A stretch of DNA of 64,000 bases from Vibrio lentus. Its GTDB lineage: Bacteria > Pseudomonadota > Gammaproteobacteria > Enterobacterales > Vibrionaceae. This document shows, one piece after another, positions 34,726-45,300 of this stretch; within the stretch, counting starts at the first letter, position 1; every line of letters starts with the position of its first letter. A model generated the notes under the pieces. That model made no database searches. It was not told where the DNA came from and saw only the letters and a list, made by a program, of their open reading frames with translations. The translations under genes were made by a program, and so were the position numbers. Where the stretch lies: contig NZ_JAUFQE010000001.1 in assembly GCF_030409755.1 (NCBI RefSeq), positions 1,240,001 through 1,304,000 on the forward strand, given 5' to 3'.

Positions 34726-36576
34726 ATGTACAAGAAATTTGAAGGCTTTACTGAAGCCTTTCCAAAAGGAGAGCCGATACAACCTCCTACTGGAATACTG
34801 GCATTCTGCCGCCATTACACACGAGGTTTTGAAAAGCCGTTGATCTTGCTCGGCTTGATGAGCATGACCATCGCGATCATCGAAGTCGCGCTGTTCGGTT
34901 ACATGGGACAACTGGTTGACTGGCTATCAACAAGCAACCCAGACACCTTCTTAGCAGACAACCAATCCACTCTGATGGGGCTTGGTATCCTGTTACTGGT
35001 CGTGATGCCAATCCTGATCAGTGTTTATTCGCTATTGCTTCACCAAACTTTGCTGGGCAACTATCCAATGTCGATTCGTTGGTTAGCGCACCGCTACCTT
35101 TTGAAGCAAAGCTTATCGTTTTATCAAGATGACTTTGCTGGGCGTGTTGCTACCAAAGTCATGCAAACATCGCTCGCGGTACGTGAAACCGTGACCAAAA
35201 TGGTCGATGTATTTGTCTATGTGACGGTTTACTTTACAGCAATGCTGTTCATGCTCGCTGAATCGGATTGGCGCTTAATGGCTCCAATGTTGATTTGGTT
35301 GTTTATTTACGTCGGCATTCAACTACACTTCGTGCCAAAGCTGAAAGACGTGTCTTCAGAACAGGCGGATGCACGCTCACTGATGACAGGACGCATTGTT
35401 GATAGCTACACCAACATCGCGACGGTCAAACTATTCTCACACAGTAAAAGAGAAACCGAATATGCCGAAGAAGGCATGGAAGGCTTCCTTGATACTGTGC
35501 ACCGTCAAATGCGCTTGGTTACTGGTTTTAACATCTGCGTTGAATTTGCGAACTACTTGTTGGTATTCAGCATTGCCGGTATCTCTATCTACCTATGGTT
35601 AGATAACGCAATCACAGTGGGTGCGATTGCCATTGCAGTCAGCTTGGCTCTGCGTATTAACGGTATGTCGAAGTGGATCATGTGGGAAATTGGCGGCCTA
35701 TTTGAAAACTTAGGTACTGTAATTGATGGCATTAAAACACTGTCTAAGCCTATCGCTATCGAAGACAAAAAAGATGCGAAGCCTTTAGATGTACCACAAG
35801 GCGGCATCAACTTCGATAACGTGAGCTTCAACTACGGTGAGAACAAGGGTGTAATTAACAACCTGAACCTCAACATTAAACCGGGTGAAAAAGTGGGCTT
35901 GGTTGGCCGTTCAGGGGCAGGTAAATCGACGTTAGTTAACTTGCTCTTGCGCTTCCACGATGTAGAAAATGGTCGAATTTTGATTGATGGCCAAGAAATC
36001 TCATCGGTTACACAGGACTCACTGCGCAGCAATATCGGCATGGTGACTCAAGATACCTCACTGCTGCACCGTTCAATCAAAGACAACATTCTTTACGGTC
36101 GTCCTGACGCATCAGATGAAGAAGTGTATGCCGCAACCAAACAGGCACATGCTCATGAGTTTATCGAAACGCTAACCGACCCGTTTGGCAACATTGGTTA
36201 CGATGCTCAAGTGGGTGAGCGAGGCGTTAAGCTTTCGGGTGGTCAACGTCAACGTGTGGCTATCTCGCGCGTACTTCTGAAGAATGCGCCGCTTTTGGTG
36301 CTTGATGAAGCCACATCAGCGCTCGATTCAGAGGTTGAAGCTGCGATTCAAGAGAGTTTGATTGAGTTGATGGAAGGAAAGACAGTGATTGCAATTGCAC
36401 ACCGCCTATCGACCATTGCAGCAATGGACCGTTTGATCGTACTCGACCAAGGTAATATCGTCGAAGAAGGCACGCACCAAGAGCTTATTAGCCAAAACGG
36501 TATCTACGCTCAATTGTGGAATCATCAAACCGGTGGCTTCATCGCTGACGACCTTGAACACAAAACGAGTGCTTAA
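34726..36576 (+). CDS. ABC exporter, fused membrane and ATPase domains (multidrug/lipid type)
   Basis: 616 residues. Six transmembrane helices in the first 330 residues are followed by one ATPase domain: Walker A GRSGAGKST, signature LSGGQRQR, Walker B LLVLDEATSALD and the His switch in IAHRLST. This is the MsbA/LmrA-like half-transporter plan, which works as a dimer and exports lipids, drugs or peptides using ATP. It stands alone with a good site (AAGGG) and a terminator after it. The substrate cannot be told from sequence. The long N-terminal extension of about 25 residues before the first helix (FPKGEPIQPPTG) is a feature of one uncharacterised subgroup. Confidence 0.85.
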   Translation: MYKKFEGFTEAFPKGEPIQPPTGILAFCRHYTRGFEKPLILLGLMSMTIAIIEVALFGYMGQLVDWLSTSNPDTFLADNQSTLMGLGILLLVVMPILISVYSLLLHQTLLGNYPMSIRWLAHRYLLKQSLSFYQDDFAGRVATKVMQTSLAVRETVTKMVDVFVYVTVYFTAMLFMLAESDWRLMAPMLIWLFIYVGIQLHFVPKLKDVSSEQADARSLMTGRIVDSYTNIATVKLFSHSKRETEYAEEGMEGFLDTVHRQMRLVTGFNICVEFANYLLVFSIAGISIYLWLDNAITVGAIAIAVSLALRINGMSKWIMWEIGGLFENLGTVIDGIKTLSKPIAIEDKKDAKPLDVPQGGINFDNVSFNYGENKGVINNLNLNIKPGEKVGLVGRSGAGKSTLVNLLLRFHDVENGRILIDGQEISSVTQDSLRSNIGMVTQDTSLLHRSIKDNILYGRPDASDEEVYAATKQAHAHEFIETLTDPFGNIGYDAQVGERGVKLSGGQRQRVAISRVLLKNAPLLVLDEATSALDSEVEAAIQESLIELMEGKTVIAIAHRLSTIAAMDRLIVLDQGNIVEEGTHQELISQNGIYAQLWNHQTGGFIADDLEHKTSA

Positions 36577-36713
36577 TTTATGTGCTATTTTAAAAGTGCG
36601 GCGTAATTCACACCAAATTGTTAACTGCTGGTAAATTACACGTAGCAGAATGTTATGTCGTAATTATATAATAGCGATAACAGATCAAGACGCTTCGCTT
36701 GCGCGTTCTGGAA

Positions 36714-36750
36714 TAAGGCTAGACTTCGGGGGGAGGCTAGCCTTTTTTAT
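36714..36750 (+). terminator. Rho-independent terminator downstream of the ABC exporter
   Basis: The stem AAGGCTAG / CTAGCCTT with a 14-base G-rich loop ends in a T run. It lies about 140 bases after the exporter stop. Confidence 0.8.
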
Positions 36751-36874
36751 GCCTGTTGATCTTCGCCCCTTTCTCATCTGTTTTCCTCTGTCCCATAAAC
36801 TTCATCGATCCTTTTGTTTTTTTCTTGGCGTTTTTTTCTTAAAATGCGCGCAGTATTCTTTCTAGAGATCAACC

Positions 36875-37579
36875 ATGAACAAAAGTGTCTTAACTAACGT
36901 TATTGCGTTAGCACTGCTTGCTGGCGGCTATGCGACAGCAAACCAATACTTGCTTTATGCAGGCCTATTCGCCTTTTCTGGTGCCATCACCAACTGGCTT
37001 GCGATTCACATGTTGTTCGAAAAAGTACCCGGCTTATACGGTTCTGGTGTTATTCCAGCTCGTTTTGAAGAGTTCAAGGCCGCTATTAAGCAACTCATGA
37101 TGGAACAGTTCTTTACTGAAAGTAACATCGACCGCTTCCTCAGCAGTGAGATGACTGGAAAATCGCTCAATCTAGAGCCCGTAATTAAGAAGATCGACTT
37201 TAACCCGGCATTCGATTCACTGGTTCATGTTATCGAGAACTCACAGTTTGGCGGCATGTTAGCGATGGTTGGTGGCACAGAAGCCCTACAGCCGATGAAA
37301 GCGCCATTTGTAGAGAAGATGCAAGAGTCTGTGATTGAAATCAGCAAGAGTGATTCGGTAAAAAATGCCATCAAGGATGAACTTGAATCGCCTGCAATGA
37401 TGGATGAAATCAAAGAGAACATTGAAGCGATCATCGATCAACGTTTGAATGAACTAACACCAAAACTCGTGAAAGAGATGGTTCAGACCATGATCAAGAA
37501 GCACCTTGGTTGGCTAGTGGTTTGGGGCGGTGTATTCGGTGGTGTGATTGGCTTAATCTCTGCGGCAATTACGCTGTAA
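36875..37579 (+). CDS. DUF445 family inner-membrane protein
   Basis: 234 residues. An N-terminal pair of hydrophobic helices (about 5-45) contains the family motif GAITNWLAIHMLFEK, the central region is helical and charged (QQ-, E- and K-rich), and a final membrane segment ends the protein (GWLVVWGGVFGGVIGLIS). DUF445 proteins are inner-membrane proteins without an agreed function. It stands alone between two terminators. The ribosome site (GAGAT) is weak. Confidence 0.85.
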   Translation: MNKSVLTNVIALALLAGGYATANQYLLYAGLFAFSGAITNWLAIHMLFEKVPGLYGSGVIPARFEEFKAAIKQLMMEQFFTESNIDRFLSSEMTGKSLNLEPVIKKIDFNPAFDSLVHVIENSQFGGMLAMVGGTEALQPMKAPFVEKMQESVIEISKSDSVKNAIKDELESPAMMDEIKENIEAIIDQRLNELTPKLVKEMVQTMIKKHLGWLVVWGGVFGGVIGLISAAITL

Positions 37580-37620
37580 GCCGGAAAAGTTTATCGGATT
37601 GCTCTTTATCTGACATTCAA

Positions 37621-37654
37621 CAAAAAATGGAAGCTTATTGGCTTCCATTTTTTA
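37621..37654. terminator. Bidirectional terminator
   Basis: AAAAAATGGAAGC and GCTTCCATTTTTT pair around a six-base loop. It lies between the convergent DUF445 and Lrp-type genes. Confidence 0.85.
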
Positions 37655-37689
37655 TATCTAAATAACCTTGGTAAAACGAAAGCAGGCCG

Positions 37690-38178
37690 CTATTTTAGGG
37701 TTGCTAAAAGCTCAGGGTTCACACCAAAGCCCTTTTTGTGCTCTTCGATCACCACTTCGCTGCGAGTCTGGATCACGCCCGGCAGTGTACCCAGCTTGGT
37801 TGCCATAAACGCTTGGTATGCCTTCATGTCTTTCACTCGAACCTTAATCATGGTGTCAAAGTCACCCGAGAGGGAATAACACTCCTCCACTTCAGGCATC
37901 AACTCAACCGCCTGTGCAAACTTATCAAAGATAGAGAAGCTGGTTTGATCGAGTCGAATATGAATAAAGACTTGAACATCGAGCCCCAACTTCTCTGAAC
38001 ACAACTCAGCATGATAACCCGTGATATAGCCATCTTTTTCCAATCGTTTGAGCCTATCGGAACATGGGGAAGTGGTTAAGTTGACTTGTTTTGCCAACTC
38101 CACAACCGGCAAACGCCCTTTCATATGCAGAATTCTTAGTATCTCTTTATCGATACGATCGAGTTGATGCTGAGACAT
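37690..38178 (-). CDS. Lrp/AsnC family transcriptional regulator
   Basis: 162 residues: an N-terminal helix-turn-helix (DRIDKEILRILHMKGRLPVVELAKQVNLTTSPCSDRLKRLE) and a C-terminal RAM ligand-binding domain (VQVFIHIRLD ... EVEECYSLSGDFDTMIKVRVKD). Such proteins respond to amino acids and form octamers on DNA. I start at the ATG at 38178 with AAGGAATG ahead; an upstream ATG in frame would add an unlikely extension. Ligand and targets are unknown. A small protein gene is divergent from it across about 280 bases and could be a target. Confidence 0.88.
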   Translation of the reverse strand: MSQHQLDRIDKEILRILHMKGRLPVVELAKQVNLTTSPCSDRLKRLEKDGYITGYHAELCSEKLGLDVQVFIHIRLDQTSFSIFDKFAQAVELMPEVEECYSLSGDFDTMIKVRVKDMKAYQAFMATKLGTLPGVIQTRSEVVIEEHKKGFGVNPELLATLK

Positions 38179-38457
38179 AACATTCCTTAAACATTCTAAA
38201 TTCGGCTCAGTATATTCCATAGTGATCAAAATGGAGCAAAACCCCGCTCACACATTTAAAAAACTAAATACACCCTCAGCATTCATGGAGAATATAAATC
38301 AATACAAACTGATAACAACCCTTATAAATCATCTTCTGGTCATTAACAAATTATTATAAAAATGACCTCAATAACAAATAAGTTGAGCCAGAAACGAAAG
38401 AAAGGATATAGGCCAAAGTGAATAATATAATTATCAAAGAGAAAGGATAACTCTATT

Positions 38458-38628
38458 ATGAAAACGCAGGAACTGGCATATAAGCCTTATGGCATTGGCT
38501 CATGGACACACGTAACCGTATCAAAAGACGTCGCTCAAGCACTCGCAAGTGAGTACTCCAACTATGGATGGGACGTGAAAATTGATGGCAACTCCATTGA
38601 AGCAGAGCTAGCGTTACAAGCCGCTTAG
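38458..38628 (+). CDS. Small conserved-looking protein of 56 residues
   Basis: It begins MKTQELAYKPYGIG and ends ELALQAA. The ribosome site (AAAGGAT, nine bases ahead of the ATG) is strong and a perfect terminator starts five bases after the stop, which supports a real single-gene transcript. It has no signal peptide, membrane segment or cysteine. Function is unknown. It is divergent from the Lrp-type regulator gene. Confidence 0.75.
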   Translation: MKTQELAYKPYGIGSWTHVTVSKDVAQALASEYSNYGWDVKIDGNSIEAELALQAA

Positions 38629-38633
38629 AAACG

Positions 38634-38661
38634 AAAAAACCTCCAAGGCGGAGGTTTTTTT
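38634..38661 (+). terminator. Rho-independent terminator of the 56-residue gene
   Basis: AAAAAACCTCC and GGAGGTTTTTT pair around a five-base loop; a T run of seven follows. The A run on the left could make it work for the minus strand as well. Confidence 0.9.
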
Positions 38662-38690
38662 GATCTAAATGAGTAAGTACTTACTATTGG

Positions 38691-38915
38691 CTAAGCTAAG
38701 CCAACTTGTGGAACGATACTTCCAGATTCGCAACGGCAATTACACGTTCGGCAAAAATGTTGTGTTTCCATATCGTAGTACTGATTGCCACTAAAAAGCT
38801 TAGATGTCCATTGCAACATGCGGCCAGAAGTCGTCTCAGGCTCTGATTCACAACGTTTCATTATAGACTTATGTAGTGTTGTTTTTTTACATCCTTTGCA
38901 ATAGAGATCAGGCAT
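38691..38915 (-). CDS. Small zinc-ribbon-like protein
   Basis: 74 residues, rich in cysteine: CKGC near the N-terminus and CRTCNCRC near residues 55-62, which could bind zinc. The site AAAGGT precedes the ATG, and the frame is open and ends next to the terminator of the small gene opposite. I know no function. Its short length makes it less certain than its neighbours. Confidence 0.6.
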   Translation of the reverse strand: MPDLYCKGCKKTTLHKSIMKRCESEPETTSGRMLQWTSKLFSGNQYYDMETQHFCRTCNCRCESGSIVPQVGLA

Positions 38916-39402
38916 ACCTTTGTCCTATAGGTCTTTAGTGGTTACTGACAATTGACACATCATGTCCAATTCGGTTCCACAATTCACCGAGCTAATAACA
39001 AAAGTGGGCGCTAAGTTCAAAAAATAGCCATTTTTCTCTTCCATTTTTTGACATCAAACGTCATCAATCTCACACGATTTTTCTTTATTTCCCTCCATCA
39101 ATCGGTTTCGATTTACATTGTAAAACCCCTTAAGGACAGTACCTAGCCCGAATCTGCTGTCAAATTCACACATAAAAAAGCAGCACTTCCATCTTCCTTC
39201 CATTGACTGCGTCACCATAAGTCACTGTAATGTATCCAAACGAAAACTGAAATATCACAGACCTAGAAGTATGATTTAAGCATTGCGAGTTCACGACTTT
39301 AGTAAGGTTGCTAACGATACACTTCAATAAGCCGTGATTAGAATATGCGACTCTCTGATGTTTTTACTTCTCAACTTCTTCTGGATCATAAAGAGGCAGC
39401 CA
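38916..39402. other. 487-bp gene-free stretch upstream of the MerR-type gene
   Basis: The region contains a TGACATCAAACGTCA dyad (near 39048-39062) and several short T-rich runs. I see no supported gene, RNA or terminator. It must hold the promoters of the two flanking divergent genes. Confidence 0.45.
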
Positions 39403-39924
39403 ATGCTCACTGTTACTCAACTAGCCAAAGCCTATAACATCTCACGCACCACCATTCTTTATTACGAACGTGCGGGGCTGTTACTACCTAACTGTCGTTC
39501 AGACAATGGCTACCGTTGGTATGGTGAAAAGGAACAGACTCGTTTAGAAAGCATTATCTCTTACCGCTCCTTTGGATTATCCATCCAAGAAATTACCGCG
39601 CTACTTGATCGCAAAGACGACGTGAAACAAGAGCAAACCTTAGTGAACCAGTTCAATGCTCTAGACAAAGAGATTCAGAATCTTCGCCAACAGCAAAAGG
39701 CGATTGTCATGTTATTAGAACAACCTGAATTGCTTGAGCAGAAATCGCTGACTAAGGATCGCTGGGTTAAAGTAATGGAGAATGCTGGATTCAGCGAAGA
39801 GGACATGAAGAACTGGCACAAACAGTTTGAGAAGATGGAACCGAGTGCTCACCAAGAGTTCTTGGAGTCATTGAATATCGATCAAAAAGAAGTCGAAAGC
39901 ATTAGGGACTGGTCAAAAAAATAG
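39403..39924 (+). CDS. MerR family transcriptional regulator
   Basis: 173 residues from the ATG at 39403 (GAGG site ahead). The N-terminus is a MerR winged helix (MLTVTQLAKAYNISRTTILYYERAGLLLPNCRSDNGYRWYGE), followed by the usual dimerisation coiled coil (about 80-115) and an acidic helical C-terminal region without metal-binding cysteines. A small-molecule or stress-responsive regulator is likely; the effector is unknown. An upstream in-frame ATG at 39334 would add 23 hydrophobic residues not seen in MerR proteins. Confidence 0.87.
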   Translation: MLTVTQLAKAYNISRTTILYYERAGLLLPNCRSDNGYRWYGEKEQTRLESIISYRSFGLSIQEITALLDRKDDVKQEQTLVNQFNALDKEIQNLRQQQKAIVMLLEQPELLEQKSLTKDRWVKVMENAGFSEEDMKNWHKQFEKMEPSAHQEFLESLNIDQKEVESIRDWSKK

Positions 39925-39946
39925 AGCCACCGAAGTGACTCTATTA
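39914..39946 (-). terminator. Terminator of putP overlapping the 3' end of the MerR gene
   Basis: On the minus strand ATAGAGTCAC, loop TTCG, GTGGCTCTAT (one G-U pair) is followed by a seven-T run. It covers the stop region of the gene on the other strand. Confidence 0.8.
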
Positions 39947-39994
39947 TTTGTTGCAATTGTTTTTGCTAATTCATCTGTATTTTTACAATGTAAA

Positions 39995-41488
39995 TTAGTC
40001 TAGCTCAACTAGGTTCTTCTCGAACTCAGCATGTTGCTTCTTAACTTCATCTTCAGGCTCGCCAGTAATCAAGCTAACCACAACGATAGAGATAGTCGAT
40101 AGGATGATTCCCGGTACGATTTCGTAAACATCGAACCAACCGCCCGTGAACTGTTTCCAAAGTACAATCGTAACACCACCAACCACGATACCCGCTAGAG
40201 CGCCGTTACGGTTCATACGAGACCAGTACAGGCTCAATACGATAGCTGGACCAAACGCAGCACCAAAACCAGCCCATGCGTAAGATACAAGGCCTAGTAC
40301 TGAACTGTCTGGCGTCATCGCTAGAACAAGTGCAATTAGAGAGATTAAGATAACCGCGAAACGGCCTACACGAACAATCTCTTCTGACGTTGCGTCTTTC
40401 TTCAGAACTTGCTTGTACAAGTCTTCTGCCATTGCAGATGAAGAAACAAGAAGTTGTGAATCCGCAGTACTCATGATTGCCGCTAGGATTGCAGCAAGTA
40501 GGATACCTGCGATTACTGGGTGGAACATCGCGTTAACAAGAAGCATGAAGATCTTCTCGCCATCGTCTAGCTTAGGTGCGCCAGAGTTAGTCACGTAAAT
40601 TAGACCAACAAGACCCACTAGCATTGCACCAACCATAGACAGTGCAGTCCAGATAACCGCAATGCGGCGTGCTGTCACAAGATCTTTGTTTGAACGAGTT
40701 GCTTTGAAACGAGCCAAGATGTGTGGTTGACCGAAGTAACCCAAACCCCATGCCGCTAGCGAGATGATCGCAATAGCAGAAAGCGGCTCACCCTTAGCAT
40801 CATTCCATAGCGTAAGTAGCTCTGGGTTGATGTTGTGTAGGTCGCTAGACAGCTGACCTAGGCCACCGTTCATTGCTGCGATTGGTACAATCAATAGCGC
40901 AGCAGACATTAGCAAGCCTTGAACTAAGTCAGTCCAAGATACCGCTAGGAAACCACCAAATAGGGTGTACGAAACCACACATACCGTACCGATAATTACC
41001 GCAGTTGTGTAATCTAGGCCGAATACCGTTTCAAACAATTTACCACCTGCTACCAAGCCTGAACTTGTGTAGAAAAGGAAGAATAAAAGGATAAAGAAAG
41101 CAGAAATTGTTTGGATCAGCTTAGAATTATCATTGAAACGACGAGATAGGAACTCAGGCAGCGTCAGTGATTCAGTCGTAATGCTGTAAGTACGTAGACG
41201 TTTTGCACTGATTAACCAGTTTGCCCAAGTACCAACAAGTAGACCACCAGCAAGCCAAAATGCTTCAAAGCCAGCAGCGTAAGCGTAACCAGGCAGGCCA
41301 AGTAGCAACCAACCACTCATGTCTGATGCACCAGCAGAAAGTGCAGCAGGCCATGGGCCTAACGAACGACCACCTAGGAAGTAGTCAGTTGAGTTAGATG
41401 TACGTTTGTAAGCAATAACACCGATCGCTAGCATCATAATTAGATACGCAATGAACGTCGTCGTTATTGCAAAACTGTTTTCTATCAT
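39995..41488 (-). CDS. putP: Sodium/proline symporter
   Basis: Imports proline with sodium. 497 residues, close to the usual length, with about 13 membrane helices and PutP motifs (YFLGGRSLGPWPAALSAGASDMSGWLLLGLPG, LTLPEFLSRRF, SWTDLVQG). The start at 41488 (MIENSF) has GAGG nine bases ahead; an ATG further upstream in frame would add a leader unlike the family. It is the last gene of the put region, 183 bases after the PutA-domain gene, and is followed by a terminator. Proline uptake and oxidation are thus encoded together. Confidence 0.93.
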   Translation of the reverse strand: MIENSFAITTTFIAYLIMMLAIGVIAYKRTSNSTDYFLGGRSLGPWPAALSAGASDMSGWLLLGLPGYAYAAGFEAFWLAGGLLVGTWANWLISAKRLRTYSITTESLTLPEFLSRRFNDNSKLIQTISAFFILLFFLFYTSSGLVAGGKLFETVFGLDYTTAVIIGTVCVVSYTLFGGFLAVSWTDLVQGLLMSAALLIVPIAAMNGGLGQLSSDLHNINPELLTLWNDAKGEPLSAIAIISLAAWGLGYFGQPHILARFKATRSNKDLVTARRIAVIWTALSMVGAMLVGLVGLIYVTNSGAPKLDDGEKIFMLLVNAMFHPVIAGILLAAILAAIMSTADSQLLVSSSAMAEDLYKQVLKKDATSEEIVRVGRFAVILISLIALVLAMTPDSSVLGLVSYAWAGFGAAFGPAIVLSLYWSRMNRNGALAGIVVGGVTIVLWKQFTGGWFDVYEIVPGIILSTISIVVVSLITGEPEDEVKKQHAEFEKNLVELD

Positions 41489-41671
41489 TTGATAGTCCTC
41501 ATTTTGTAGAAAGCCTTCCATGCCTAATTCAATGCAAGGCACTCACCGTAAAGGCAAGCAAGTGCATTGAGTTAGGTATTCAGGCTCCAAAGCACTATCA
41601 GTTAAATCCAAAGATGGTGAAAACCAAAGTTGGAAAGAACCAAAAGTGCTTAGAGCCAATTTTACTGAAGG

Positions 41672-42376
41672 TTAGTGAGCTTCGCTTCCAAGTTCGAGCA
41701 AGGTCGCGTTACCGCCCACGGCTGTTATATTTATAGTTCGCGTACGCTCGGTAATGAAGCGCAGCGATAGGTGTGGATCATTGGCAACATTCATTGTCGC
41801 CAGATCCGTTTCAGCTACTAAACCGACGATTGCACCGTCACGCTTAGCAAGCTGTAAATTGATAGCTTGTGCCGTTTGCGAGTTACCTACGTAACCCACG
41901 CTACGTACATCGCAAGACAACAACTGTTGAGCAGCGTCATACGAGGCAACTTGCACCAAGTTAGTTGGCAAGTTCGCCGACTTAGCTGCATCTGCAACTA
42001 AAGTATTGAACTGCACATCATCACTGCACAATTGGACGCTGTTACCTGCCAATAGCGCAGTAGTAATCAAAGCCATTGCAGTTTGCAGCGCTGGCACTTT
42101 CTCTTCGCAATCATCAACAATCACCAAAGCCACACCGCGACCAGCGGCATACAACTCATTGGTTTCGCCCGTAGGACCTGCCATTAGGTGATGTTCAGAA
42201 AGCAGCGCAGACGCTTGCTCTAGATGATAAGTAACCACCGTCGCCAAAGGCGTAGATTGACTTTCGATCTCTGATTTCAGCGCAAGTACCTGAGCACTCT
42301 TGTAATCAAAATCGGTAAGATTCCATTGTTCCCACGCTAGCAAAGCATCAGAAAAACCTGTCACTTGATGAACCAT
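41672..42376 (-). CDS. Detached C-terminal domain of PutA (aldehyde-dehydrogenase-like, non-catalytic)
   Basis: 234 residues. It matches the extra aldehyde-dehydrogenase-superfamily domain at the end of long PutA proteins: a degenerate nucleotide-fold part (GRGVALVIVDD...ITTALLAGNSVQLCSD) and the conserved C-terminal motif LRFITERTRTINITAVGGNATLLELG. The catalytic Cys and Glu of an aldehyde dehydrogenase are absent, so it is structural. In long PutA the motif closes the channel carrying the intermediate between the two active sites. It begins 11 bases after the putA stop with a perfect site (AAGGAG) and must be made together with it. It is often annotated as P5C dehydrogenase, which is misleading. 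Confidence 0.8.
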   Translation of the reverse strand: MVHQVTGFSDALLAWEQWNLTDFDYKSAQVLALKSEIESQSTPLATVVTYHLEQASALLSEHHLMAGPTGETNELYAAGRGVALVIVDDCEEKVPALQTAMALITTALLAGNSVQLCSDDVQFNTLVADAAKSANLPTNLVQVASYDAAQQLLSCDVRSVGYVGNSQTAQAINLQLAKRDGAIVGLVAETDLATMNVANDPHLSLRFITERTRTINITAVGGNATLLELGSEAH

Positions 42377-42387
42377 GATAATGCTCC

Positions 42388-45300
42388 TTATGCCTTGTCT
42401 TGTGATTGAGAGAAATGAACATCAGTAAAGCGGTATAGGTAGTGAGGACCACCCGCTTTAGGGCCAGTACCTGACAAGCCTTGACCACCAAATGGTTGAA
42501 CACCAACAACGGCGCCCACTTGGTCACGGTTGATGTAGCAGTTACCCACACGAACGTGTTTTTCGATCCAACGGTAAGTTGTCTCGTTACGGCTGTGGAT
42601 ACCCATGGTTAAGCCAAAGCCCGTTTGGTTGATTTGGTCTACCACTTGCGCTAGCTCACTCGCTTTGAAGCGAACAATGTGTAGCACTGGGCCAAACTGT
42701 TCTTCTTTCAAGCAGCTGATGTCATCAATTTCAAAAGCACTTGGTGGAACAAAATCACCATGTTCACAATCACTACCTAGAGAAAGTTGAGCCACCTTCT
42801 TCTGGGTATTAGTCATGTTTTCTAAGTGCGCCATTAGCTTCTGTTTCGCGTTTTGGTCGATAACAGGGCCAACATCGGTTTTATGAAGGTGTGGAATGCC
42901 AACACTCAGCTCGTCCATTGCACCGTGAATCAATCCAACCACGCGGTCTGCAATGTCTTCTTGGATGTAAAGCACACGTAGTGCAGAACAACGCTGACCT
43001 GCTGAAGCGAATGCTGAACGAATCACATCACGAACTACCTGTTCAGGCAGTGCAGTACTGTCGACGATCATCGCGTTTTGGCCGCCTGTTTCCGCAATAA
43101 ACGGAACTGGCTTAGCGTTACGAGTAGCTAATGACACATTAATACGCTGTGCCGTTGGCGTAGAACCAGTAAAGGCAACGCCCGCAATCGCATCATGGCT
43201 TGTTAGTGCACTGCCGATCTCAGCACCGCGACCCGGAAGTAACTGAATGGTGCCAGCAGGGAAGCCCGCTTCATTCATCAGTTCAACCGCGCGAGCTGCA
43301 ATCAAGCTTGTTTGCTCGGCAGGCTTCGCTACAACCGTGTTACCCGCAACCAAAGCTGCAGTAATTTGGCCAAGGAAGATCGCTAGAGGGAAGTTCCAAG
43401 GGCTGATACAAACGAACACACCACGACCTTGTCGAGAAGCGATTCGTGTTTGGCCATCAAAACCTTTTAGTTCGAAACCTTGTAGGTTGTCCGCTTGTTT
43501 TGCGTAGTAACGGCAGAAGTCGACCGCTTCACGTACTTCATCAACACTGTCGTGAATTGTCTTACCCGCTTCTTGATGACAAATCGCCACCAGCTCAGCG
43601 AGGTTGTCTTCCATCAGGTCAGCCAACTTATCAAGTGCCGCTGCTTTGGTTTCAACCGAAGTTGCGTTCCAATCAGCGAATGCTGCGTCTGCGCCAGTGA
43701 TCGCTGCGGAAACATGATCAAGGTTAGCGAAAGCCACCTGACCCACATGAATACGGCGATCATAAGGTGCAGTCACTTGCTCAACGTTCTGATCAACCTT
43801 GATCATGCTTTCGGCAAGAGATTCACCGTTGATCACAGGGCCCGCTGTCCATTGATTGTTTAAGAAGCCTTTTACTTGCTCTTCAAACTGATGCGCTTCG
43901 CTTTCAATATCAATGTTCACACCGTAAGAGTTCTTACGCTCAGGGAATACCGCTGGAGGCAGAGGAATCTTAGTGTTGTGCAATGTATCGAATGCCAGAA
44001 GCATATCGACAGGATGTTGAGTCAGCTCAGCCACAGGGCAACGCGCATCAACTAGACGGTGAACAAACGAGCTGTTTGCGCCGTTTTCTAGCAAGCGACG
44101 TACTAGGTATGGCAGTAGATCTTTATGGCTGCCAACCGGTGCATAGATACGTACCGACTGTTGGTAAGCTTCCATTGCATGGTTGTACAGAGAATCACCC
44201 ATGCCGTGTAAGCGTTGGAATTCAAAGTCTTTATGGTCGGTCATAACGGCAATAGCAGAAACCGTATGAGCATTGTGGCTCGCAAACTGCGGGAAGATAT
44301 TGCCACGAACGCTTGGGCTCAATAGGTAACGCGCACATGCAAGGTAAGCTACGTCTGTCGCTTCTTTACGTGTGTAAACTGGGTAATCAGTAAAGCCAGC
44401 TTGTTGCGACCATTTGATTTCGCTGTCCCAGTAAGCGCCTTTAACTAAGCGAAGCGGGATCAAATCACCCTGCTCTTTCGCTAGGCGGTTTAGCCATACT
44501 AGAACCGGAAGTGCACGCTTTGAGTAAGCTTGAATAACCAGACCAAATTTACCCCAACCTTTTACAAGGTCAGTGCGGTACAGTTTTTCGAATAATTTAA
44601 GAGAAAGCTCTAAGCGATCCGCTTCTTCCGCATCAATCGTAATGGCAACATCGAGCTCTACTGCTCGGCGCAATAACTGCTCTAGCGTGTCGCAAAGTTC
44701 AGTCAGTACGCGGTCTTCGTTCGCCACTTCATAACGTGGGTGAAGCGCAGAAAGCTTGATAGATACCGATGGCGCAGGGCTCGATTTTGAAGAGACATAC
44801 GTGTCTCGACCTACGGCTTCAATCGCCATTAGGTAATCTTTGAAGTATTTGTTTGCGTCAGCTGTGGTCAGTGCCGCTTCACCTAGCATATCGTATGAGT
44901 AGGTAAAACCTTTGTCACGCATAGACTTACCGTTCTTTTGCGCTTCAGCAATGCTGCGACCAAGAACGAATTGGTGACCCATCACCTTCATCGCTTGGTG
45001 CATCGCTTTACGAATCACCGGCTCAGAAAGCTTGTTCACTAAACGGTTAACCGCTTGACCTGCACTCTGCTCTTTAGATGAAAGCCCAACCACTTTGCCT
45101 GTTAGCATTAGGCCCCAAGTTGATGCGTTAACAAAAACCGAGTCAGAATTCTTCAGGTGAGATTTCCAATCCGCAACGCTAAGTTTGTCGCGAATCAGTG
45201 CATCAGCGGTTGCCGAATCAGGAATACGCATCAAGGCTTCCGCCAGACACATTAGCAAGATGCCTTCTTGAGTATCTAAACTGTATTCAAGCAACAAGGC

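Noticed and set aside
36650..36865. 71-codon open frame between the ABC exporter and the DUF445 gene
   Set aside because: It crosses a clear terminator, lacks a ribosome site and resembles no protein.
41672..42376. Independent P5C dehydrogenase
   Set aside because: The protein is half the length of an aldehyde dehydrogenase and lacks the catalytic Cys and Glu; it fits the PutA C-terminal domain instead.
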